Of a DNA stretch of 64,000 nucleotides, positions 56,131-64,000 are shown piece after piece. The stretch's first letter is position 1, and each line of letters opens with the position of its first letter. This DNA comes from Chelonoidis abingdonii. Lineage: Eukaryota; Chordata; Testudines; Testudinidae. Under the pieces are notes generated by a model. The model made no database searches, had not been told where the DNA came from, and worked only from the letters and a program-made list of their open reading frames with translations. A program made the translations under genes and the position numbers. Location of the stretch: NCBI RefSeq assembly GCF_003597395.2, contig NC_133770.1:208225036-208289035 (forward strand), in the 5' to 3' direction.

Positions 56131-58265
56131 GTCACAAACCTGGAGAGCTGGGAGAAAGGTCAGAATCTGGGGGGAGCGTGGACCATTATAGCAGGGATAA
56201 GGGAGAGACAAGAGAGAACAAGGGGGGAAAATCAAATCAGTGTCTTAGATGTGTGTTTATTAATGCAAGAAGTATGGGGAATAAGCAGGAAGAACTTGAA
56301 ATGCTAGTTAATAAACACAACTATGACATAGCTGACATCCCAGAGACTTCATGGGATAATACACATGACTGGAATATTGGTATAGTAGGGTACAGCTTGC
56401 TTAGGAAGGACAAGCAGGGAAAAAAAGGAGTTGCCCTTTATATTAAAAATGTATATACTTGGCCTGAGGTTGAGATGGAAATAAGAGACAGACTTGTTGA
56501 AAGTCTCTGGGTAAGGATAAAAGGTAAAAAACACAGAGTGATGTCATGGTAGTGGTCTACTGCACTTATGAGGAAGAAGAGGTGGATGGGACTTTTTTTT
56601 AAACAACTAGCAAAGCACAGGACTTAGTAGTGATGAGGGACTTCGACTACTCAGACATCTGTTGGGAAAATAATATAGCAGGGCACAGATTATCCAATAA
56701 GTTGTGGTGGGGAATGCAGGCATACAATCACCCCTGACAGAAGGGGGAGACACAAGACTGTAGGACTATATTGCTTGTACCAGAAAAGTTTTGAGAAACT
56801 GAGACACAGCGAGGTTGGAGACCATGGGGACGGACTATTTGACAGCCTGTATGGCCCAGCTTGCCTAGCAGCAACGGCGGGTGTTTAAGCTGCTGCGGAA
56901 GAGGGCCCATAGACTGTCCAAACCAAGCACCAGAGGCAGGAGGCTGGTGTCTGGGCATGTGGGCAAAAGGGACACTTCAAGGGGAATGGAGGTCCCACCC
57001 GAAGAATGAAGAGGAGGAGCCCAAGAGAACCACCCCATGAAGCAAACATGGAGGCCGTGGGCATGTTGGGCCTGTGGGAAACCAGGGCACATGGAGACAA
57101 ATATTTTATTTCAGAGATGAAGAAAGCTGCTAGTGGAGAGGCTGTTCTAGATTTGATTTTGACACATACGGAGAAACTGGTTGAGAATTTGAAGTGGAAG
57201 GCAGCTTAGATGAAAGTGATCATGAAATGGTAGAGGTCATAATTCTAAAGAACTCAGGAGGGAAAACAACACAATAAAGATAATGGATTTCAAGAAATCA
57301 GACTTCAGCAAACTCGGAGAGTTGGTAGGTAAGATCCTGTGGTAAGCAACTCTAAGGGGAAAAACAGTTCAAGAGTTTTGGCAGTTTTTCAAAGAGACAC
57401 TATTAAGGGCACAAGAGCAAACTATCTCACTGCATAGGTAAGATAGAAAGCAAGGCAACAGACCACCCTGGCTTAACCAGGAGACCTTCAATGATCTGAA
57501 ACTCAAGAGTCTTACAGAAAGTGGAAACTCGGTCAAATTACAAACGATAAATATAAACAACACAAGTATGTAAGCACAAAATTAGAAAAGGCCAAGGCAC
57601 AAAATGAGATTAAACTAGCTAAAGACTTGAAGGGTACACAAAAACATTCTACAAATATATTACAAGAAAGAGGAAACCCAAGGACAATGTAGGCCTGTTA
57701 TTAAATGGTGGGGAGATGGGGAGGAACAATAACAGAAAACGTGGAAATGACAGAATTGTTAAATGAATTTTTTGTTTCAGACTTCGTTTTTCACCAAAAA
57801 AGTTAGGAGCAATTGGACAACTAATGTAGTGAATGCCAGTGAAAATGAGGTAGAATAAGAGACTAAAATAGGGAAAGAACATGTTAAAAATTACTTAAGT
57901 TAGAGGGCTTCAGGTCACCAACACCTGATGAAATACATCCTAGAATACTCAAGGAGCTGACTGAGGAGATCTCTGAGCCTTAAGCGACTATCTTTGAAAA
58001 GTCATGGAAGACTGAAGAGATTCCAGAGGCCTGGAAAAGGACAAATATAGTGCCCAACAATAAAAAAGGGGAATTACAGACCAGTCAGTTTAACTTCAGT
58101 ACCTGGAAAGATAATGGAGCAAATAATTAAGCAATCAATTTGCAAATATCTAGAAGATAATAAGGTGATAAGTAACAGCATGGATTTGTCAAGAACAAAA
58201 TTATGTCAAACCAACCTGATAGCTTTCTTTGACAGAGTAACAACCTTTGTGGCTAGGGGAAAACT
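56131..58265 (+). mobile_element. CR1-type LINE, 5' segment in inverted orientation
   Basis: The plus strand reads the CR1 ORF2 from the endonuclease on: FINARSMGNKQEELEML and then DNTHDWNIGIVGYSLLRKD and VESLWVRIKGKKH (56255-56540). [16 protein letters not shown] follows, then, after an insertion, AVLDLILTHTEKLVEN (57150-57200), and the RT start up to LIAFFDRVTTFVARGK near 58260. That end point lies about 60 bp short, in CR1 coordinates, of where the minus-strand 3' segment starts. The two segments together are one element with an inverted 5' half. All frames are broken. Confidence 0.88.
56715..57097 (+). mobile_element. Foreign insert with gag-like zinc-knuckle remnants inside the CR1
   Basis: This stretch has no counterpart in CR1. 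It holds two motifs resembling retroelement nucleocapsid CCHC knuckles: VWACGQKGHFKGN (about 56949-56987) and PWACWACGKPGHME (about 57055-57096). They are now in different frames, and each lacks at least one Cys. I cannot assign the family. It may be an LTR-element fragment that entered before or after the CR1 copy was made. Confidence 0.4.
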
Positions 58266-58284
58266 CATCAGATATTGCATAGCA

Positions 58285-58593
58285 CAGTAGTAGGCAACCT
58301 ATGGCACGGGTGCTGAAGGCGGCATGCGAGCTGATTTTCAGTGGCACTCACAGTGTCTGGGTCCTGGCCATTGGTCTGGGGGGTTCTGCGTTTTATTTAA
58401 TTTTAAATGAAGCTTCTTAAACATTTTAGAAACCTTATTTACTTTACATGCAACAATAGTTTAGTTATAGATTATAGAGTTATAGAAAGAGACCTTCTAA
58501 GAATGTTAAAATGTATTACTGGCACGTGAAACCTTAAATTAGAGTGAATGAATGAAGACTCAGCACATCACTTCTGAAAGGTTGCCAACCCCG
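58285..58593. mobile_element. hAT MITE, compact copy (CAGTAGTAGGCAACCT termini)
   Basis: Inverted ends cagtagtaggcaacctatgg and gaaaggttgccaaccccg are flanked by a perfect 8-bp duplication, gcatagca (58277-58284 and 58594-58601). It is the short version of the family seen at 8729-10584. Confidence 0.93.
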
Positions 58594-58601
58594 GCATAGC
58601 A

Positions 58602-59584
58602 TGTTATAGTGATGTCAAATGAGTGCTTGTCACAGCCGTGGCATTTTTTCCTTAAAGTGAAATGTAATTTCTTAGGGAACTGCTACAAAGCATTTCATAT
58701 GCAGTACTACCAAAGTATACTTGATGTTTTGGTTTGTATTAGGAAGCAACACATTTAGCATGAGTAAATTCAGTGTCTCTGTTTACTGAATGTTCAAGCA
58801 CAAAATCTATATCAGAACGTTGATAGCAACGAGTCACTGCTTAGTTCTGTCTTACTAGAAAGATTTTGTGTGTTTGACTACGAAGATTCTTACTAGATTG
58901 TATTGATTTTGATTTAATACTCTGTCTTTAAACTCCAGCATGTTTCTAGTTTGATTTATTATCTGCGTGAAAAAATACTTTTACTTCCTTTGCTAAACAG
59001 ATAGAGAATTAAAGGATTTCATTTAATGTTCATATTGCAGATGAGATAGTCAGACACATGCACATCTTCCAAATACCTCGGAGTGTTTCCTTAAAACTTA
59101 CCCTATCTATTAGCTCCTCCTAAGTGGCAGGGGTCAAGAATGTGTTCACGTTATTCCAGGTAGTGCTGTCCTTAAGATAACTCATCCAGGTTAAAGTTTT
59201 AGCACCAACCAATGAAGTTCTTTTGATTCTAACACGTAACTGTATTTTCCAGAAATAGTTTATCCACCAGGTTCAAAGGTAACAGTTACAAAAATACTTG
59301 GCCTGCTGATTAGTGCCTGAACAGCCCGATATTGGCTTGGCTCTTTTCTAGAAAAAATCTTTTCATTTGTCAGACAACAGAATTAGTATGTTTACCAGGT
59401 GAGAGAAGCAATACTCTTTTAACATTATGAAGGACTCTAGAGCTTCAGAATTTTGAGACTTCTAAACACATCCATCTTGTTTTGAATATATTGTTTATTT
59501 TCTCTTTTTGGAATATTCAAGATGAGCATTCAAGGAGTGGTGTATCTCTATTTCTTGGGAAGTCAGCATTGAGCTATTCTATTC
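58602..59584. other. Unique intronic sequence
   Basis: No gene or repeat recognised. Confidence 0.45.
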
Positions 59585-59592
59585 TATATAGG

Positions 59593-60377
59593 TAGCACCC
59601 TACCAAATTCATGGCCATGAAAAACACATCACGGACCATGAAATCTGGTCTCCCCCTGTGAAATCTGGTCTTTTGTGAGCTTTTACCCTATACTATACAG
59701 ATTTCACAGGGAAGACCAGCATTTCTCAAATGGGGGTCCTGACCTAAAAGGGAGTTGCAGGGGGTCACCAGGTTATTTAAGGGAGATCACAGTACTGCCA
59801 CCCTGACTTCTGCACTGCCTTCAGAGCTGGGCTACAAAAGAGTGGCAGATTTTGGCTGGGCACCGAGCTCTGAAGGCAGTGCTCCACCAGCAACAGCACA
59901 GAAGTAAGGGTGTCAATATCATACCGTATCATACCATGACATCCTTACTTCTGTGCGGCTGCCTTCAGAGCTGGGTGGCTGGAGAGCGGTGGCTATTGAC
60001 GTAGAGCCCAGCTCTGCGGGCAGCCGCACAGAAGTAAGGGTGACAATACCATACTATGCCATTCTTACTTTTGCACTACTGCTAGCAGCTCTGCCTTCAG
60101 AGCTGAGCTTCCAACCAGCAGCTGCCACTCTCCAACTACCTAGCTCTGAAGGCAGTGCCGCTACCAGCAGCAGTGCAGAAGTAAGGGTAGCAGTACTGCA
60201 ACCCTCCCTCCTGTAACCTTGCAACCCCCCCCCCAACTCCTTTTTGGATCAGGACCCCTTCAATTACAACACCATGACATTTCAGATTTAAATAGCTGAA
60301 ATCATGAAAATTATGATTTTTAAGATCTTGTGACTGTGAAATTGACCAAAATGGACCATGAATTTGGTATGGCACTG
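59593..60377. mobile_element. hAT MITE (TACCAAATTCATGG termini)
   Basis: The left end tagcaccctaccaaattcat and the complement of the right end, cagtgccataccaaattcat, are inverted repeats. The flanking octamers tatatagg (59585-59592) and aatatagg (60378-60385) differ by one base. The interior contains several inverted copies of a gcagaagtaagggt-type word also present at 5205-5440. Confidence 0.9.
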
Positions 60378-60385
60378 AATATAGG

Positions 60386-60779
60386 TTCTTATAGCACACT
60401 CATCATTGTAGTATGTGAGTCCCTTCCAGTAGTGCATTAAAAGCAAAATGAAGAACATTTTTGCATGTGTGTTCTCTCATTCTCTCCTGAGGGGAAGAAG
60501 CACGTGCAATGGAGTACCTTGCATTGGTAGGGCTTTTCCCTTTAGTTTGTTCAGTTTTGTTGTTGCTTATAAATATACCCTTTGCTATGCATTTATGTTA
60601 GAGTAAGCAAGATCAAATAAATGTGCCTTGCACTTCGGGTGGAAGGTGTTAATGTTTGTGATGATTCTTAGTTCCTGGGGGGATTCATTCTATTGTCTTG
60701 GACCAGACTCCAGGAAAGTTCTGTCTCCCACACAAACAAGCTTCAGATTTCTTGTGGAGAGTTCCATTATGTCAAAGGA
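60386..60779. other. Unassigned sequence
   Basis: No gene recognised. It has a short inverted pair near 60781-60811 (atctaaaagagtacgtcctc then ttttagat). Confidence 0.4.
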
Positions 60780-63090
60780 GTATCTAAAAGAGTACGTCCT
60801 CTTTTAGATATCCTGGGCCCAGGGCATGTCATGCCTTGGGCATAAGGATCGAGCCTTTGAACTTGATTTGAAATTCTATGGGAAGCCAGTGTAGGGAGTG
60901 TAGGAGAGGTTTGATGTGCTTGTGATGCTGTGTGTGGCTGAGGAGACTCACGGAAGTGTACTGTACTAACTGGAATTTCCTAAGCACTGACGGCTTCATG
61001 CCCAGGTGTATCGCTGAGTCTCATAGACTCATAGACTTTAAGGTCAGAAGGGACCATTATGATCATCTAGTCTGACCGCCTGCACAATGCAGGCCACAGA
61101 ATCTCACCCAACCAATACTATAACAAACCCCTAACATATGTCTGAGTTATTGAAGTCCTCAAATTGTGGTTTGAAGACCTCAAGCTGCAGAGAATCCTCC
61201 AGCAAGTGACCAGTGCCCCATGCTGCAGAGGAAGGCGAAAAAACTCCAGGGCCTCTGCCAATCTGTCCTGGAGGAAAATTCCTTCCCGGCCCCAAATATG
61301 GCGATCAGCTAAACCCTGAGCATGTGGGCAGACTCACCAGCCAGCACCCAGGAAAGAATTCCCTGTAGTAACTCAGATCCCAACCCATCTAACATCCCAT
61401 CACAGACTACTGGGCATACTTACCTGCTGATAATCAAAGATCAAATCAAAGATCAATTGCCAAAATTAGGCTATGCCATCATACCATCCCTTCCATAAAT
61501 TTATCAACCTTAGTCTTGAAGCCAGATATGTCTTTTGCCCCCACTACTGCACTTGGAAGGCTGTTCCAGAACTTCACTCCTGTGATGGTTAGAAACTTTC
61601 ATCTAATTTCAGTCTAAACTTCCTAGTGTCCAGTTTATATCTATTTGTTCTTGTGTCCACATTGGTACTAAGTCCAGCTGAGAGGTGACAAAGGTATGAG
61701 GCTAGTTCCTCATCTGCTAGGATGGGGCAGGGTAACATAGCCAACTGGAGATGGCAAAAGATGTTTCTCAAGAATGTTGCTATGTGAGAGCTTGGGGGTA
61801 AGCAAGGAATCTAAGAGGACTCCCAAACTCTGGTGAATTGACTAATTGATGGACTGTGTACCTCCAATCCTAAGAAACTGCACCACAGACTCATCAAAAT
61901 GTTTTCTTCTGCCTCAGCATCACCTCTGGCTTGCTCTAGTTCATCTTCAGCAGCTGTCCTACCTCCATGAGCTGATCACCTCCAAACACTGGACTATATT
62001 GATGGTAGTGATATGATCATATATGGTATAAAGCATAGGGAGTGCTGGATGTCTTCTGACCAGTTTACCTAGTGGCTTTGTGTAGATGTTGAAAAGGACC
62101 AGAGGGAATTGATCCTTGTTGGACTTCACAAGACAGGGATCTAGTGGTGGAGGTGAATTTACCTTTTTGAGTGAATATCTCCAGGAAGGACTCAGAGCAT
62201 TTTACTGCATTACCCTGGACCCCCGTCACCTCTTTTAGGTGAGACAGTAGCATCTCAGGGTCGACACTGTTGAATGATGCAGAGAGGTCCAGGGGGATGA
62301 GAATGGATGTTTGCCCTCTGTCTGTTGATGGGAGGAGATCATCCATCAGTTTCACTAAGGCAGTTTCAGTTCCATGTCCTGGACTGAATCCAGATTGTCA
62401 TGTCTAGAATTTTAGTTGCAATTAGATGAGCTTGTAGGCGGCCTTTGGTGGTCTCTGACAGTTTTTGTAGGAAATGGAAGTTTGACCCTGGGTAGTACTT
62501 GGCTAGATCTGACGTTTCCGGGGTGGGTTTCTTCAGTGTCAGTTGAACTATCATGTGCTTAAAGGAGAAAGGAAAGATTAGTTGTGTCAGTGATCCAAGA
62601 GACTATTTTGATCAGAATGGCAGCAGTTTGTTCATGACTGTCTTTCACAAGGCAGGAAATACATTATCAAATTAACAAATCTTGGGTTGCAACTCCTGTA
62701 GGGTGTCCAGAACTTCTTGATGAGTGAAGACCCTGAACTTTGGGAATGCAGGTAGGCTGTTGGTTGGTGCACATAGGGGAAGTGAATTTATACTGCTTGA
62801 GAATGCAAATTGGGATAATAGTTCTTTTCAGCAGTTGGTGCTCAGTTTGGTTGTAGACTGTTGCATCTCAGGATTGATGAAACAGTTTACCCTCTTGGAT
62901 GACTCCTTGGAATGGGATTTGGCACCTGGTAGGAAGGTTCGTTTGACCTGTAATCCAGATTTAGCATAGGCTTTGAAAAATGCCTCGTGTTTCATCCTGT
63001 CTGTGTCAGCCTTTGATTTTCACCATTGGCACTCAAGCTTCATGGGTTTTTCTTTCTTTTCCCTCCATCTTCTCTTCATTGTTGAAATGA
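60780..63090 (-). mobile_element. L2-type LINE, interrupted by a CR1
   Basis: The minus strand carries L2-like RT pieces in order. The frame at 62554-62366 has LTLKKPTPETSDLAKYYPGS. The frame at 62355-62065 has KLMDDLLPSTDRGQTSILI, then LDLSASFNSVDPEMLLSHL and CEVQQGSIPSG. A HLQLAMLPCPILADEELASY segment follows near 61750-61690. Below the CR1 come VLRKFQLVQYTSVSLL and LLHSLHWLPIEFQIKFK (about 60990-60860). Motif A has S for the usual A, and the frame is broken throughout, so it is dead. Confidence 0.8.
61017..61668 (-). mobile_element. CR1-type LINE 3' fragment nested in L2
   Basis: The 3' end at 61017 reads ctcatagactcatagacttt on plus, the antisense of the octamer-like CR1 tail. The rest is CR1 3' UTR and the last coding bases (TNVDTRTNRYKLDTRKFRLK at the far end). 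L2 coding resumes on both sides. Confidence 0.85.
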
Positions 63091-63420
63091 AAACATCTTA
63101 ATCCATATATCCTGTCAGGAATCTTCTTGTACTGTTGTAATAGAAGATGAAAAGGATGCTGTCGAGCTGATCAAACTTTGGGGTCAAAGTTACCGTACCT
63201 TTTAAAATGTTGTGATCTAAATGGGCTACGTCTTGCATGTTAGAAGGGCCAAATTCCATCCTGATTCTGTATGTAGAAATTCCATTACTTTTTATATAAT
63301 TACTAGGATATCTCACAAAAACTCAGGGTAAAATATGTATAAAAATTATTCCAAACATAGTCACCAAAAAGTTACCATTTTTTTAAAACACCCACTTTTC
63401 CTTAGAGACTAATAAATTTG

Positions 63421-63458
63421 GGCATAAGCTTTGGTGGGTTTAAAATCGACTTCATCAG
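63421..63458 (-). ncRNA. Hammerhead-ribozyme-like core, left arm (decayed)
   Basis: On the minus strand CTGATGA (63458-63452) is followed by AG, a degenerate stem, and CCAAAGC where the consensus would be CGAAA. The key G before AAA is replaced, so activity is unlikely even if the fold forms. Confidence 0.35.
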
Positions 63459-63617
63459 ATGCATGGAGTGGAAAATACAGAGGCAGGTATAAATACACAG
63501 CACGTGAAAAGATGGGAGTTGCCTTACGAAGTGGGGGGTCAGTGCTTGGTAAGGCAACTCTCATCTTTTCATGTGCTGTGTATTTATACCTGCCTCTGTA
63601 TTTTCCACTCCATGCAT

Positions 63618-63655
63618 CTGATGAAGGGGGTTTTAGCCCATGAAACCTTGTGCCC
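63618..63655 (+). ncRNA. Hammerhead-ribozyme-like core, right arm
   Basis: CTGATGA at 63618-63624 is followed by a short potential stem (ggggg..agccc) and GAAA at 63642-63645, then a CC-TTGT-GCC-type mini stem. This order is the conserved hammerhead core. Penelope-like elements are known to carry such ribozymes. Catalytic activity is not shown. Confidence 0.45.
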
Positions 63656-63869
63656 AGATAAATTTGTTAGTCTGTAAGGTGCCACAAGGACTCCTTGTTG
63701 TTTTTGCTGATACAGACTAACATGGTTACCACTCTGAAACCTGTCACCACTTTTTCCTGTCAGACTTGTAAAATTTATCTGTAACATTATTTTGGAACCA
63801 AAATTTCCATTCCAGGGGATTATCACCTGCGTAGGCTCTTAGCTTTCCACTAGCATATCAATTACAAAG

Positions 63870-64000
63870 CCACTTCTAGAATTTAGATTGTGAGCTCTTG
63901 CAGACAGGAACCATCTTTTTGTTCTATATAGTGCCTATCAATTTGGGTCATGGTCCCTTGCTAGGGCTCCAAGGTTTGCCATGGTACAAATGAATAATAA
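63870..64000 (+). mobile_element. 3' tail of a sauropsid SINE/LINE repeat
   Basis: tagattgtgagctcttgcag, tatatagtgcctatcaattt and the final acaaatgaataataa follow a very common amniote repeat tail ending in AATAATAA. It continues beyond the window edge. Confidence 0.6.

Larger units (their letters stand above)
63402..63755. mobile_element. Penelope-like terminal repeats forming a palindrome
   Basis: Two arms of about 126 bp (63402-63527 and 63549-63674) are inverted around a 21-nt spacer. They share cttagagactaataaatttg (inverted on the right as aatttgttagtct), the ctgatgaag word and gcaggtataaatacacagc. The outer right flank, acaaggactccttgttgttt and onward, is the terminal sequence I associate with turtle Penelope-like elements, whose longer copies encode RT and a GIY-YIG endonuclease. 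No coding body remains here. Confidence 0.7.

Overview
This is vertebrate nuclear DNA with very little coding sequence. The repeat content points to a turtle, or at least a non-avian sauropsid. I see several CR1 LINEs with the usual 3' end, an L2 LINE, an R4-type LINE, DIRS-like tyrosine-recombinase retroelements, a Penelope-like terminal repeat, solo LTRs and many short hAT and mariner MITEs. The species assignment rests on my recognition of these families, not on a search.

Host gene: the only host coding sequence I can support is one 126-bp exon at 47735-47860 (+). It has AG/GT borders and encodes 42 residues that match the N-terminal blade region of the mechanosensitive channel PIEZO2. By inference, most or all of the window is the two large introns flanking this exon, and the transposable elements are intronic passengers.

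Layout: 1-168 is the right end of a DIRS-like element. A CR1 (169-1180), a MIR-like SINE (2121-2400) and a hAT transposase relic split by a solo LTR (2930-5180) follow. GC-rich repeats and hAT MITEs fill 5.2-10.6 kb. A CR1 lies at 11.0-12.9 kb and mostly unique intron at 12.9-17 kb. At 17.06-19.8 kb there is a three-level nest: a solo LTR inside a mariner-like MITE inside a CR1. After more intron, a decayed DIRS left end sits at 22.7-23.1 kb. An R4-type LINE (25.46-28.43 kb, minus) is followed by an almost complete DIRS-like element (29.10-35.11 kb, plus) with inverted terminal repeats, and then pieces of a second, older DIRS (35.7-37.95 kb).

The right half holds a solo LTR with an internal ORF (38.04-39.14 kb), another solo LTR (41.85-42.89 kb), a tandem duplication interrupted by a third LTR type (44.69-46.61 kb), the PIEZO2 exon, and a GC-rich repeat (49.6-51.0 kb). 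A strong foldback MITE (53.18-53.46 kb) and a solo LTR (53.61-54.50 kb) come next. Then there is a CR1 whose 5' part is inverted relative to its 3' part (55.04-58.27 kb), a hAT MITE (59.59-60.38 kb), an L2 LINE interrupted by a CR1 (60.8-63.1 kb), and a Penelope-like palindrome with hammerhead-ribozyme-like cores (63.40-63.75 kb).

All element reading frames of any length are broken except the N-terminal ORF of the R4-type LINE. I see no bacterial or viral genes, no CRISPR, no tRNA or rRNA genes, and no operons.
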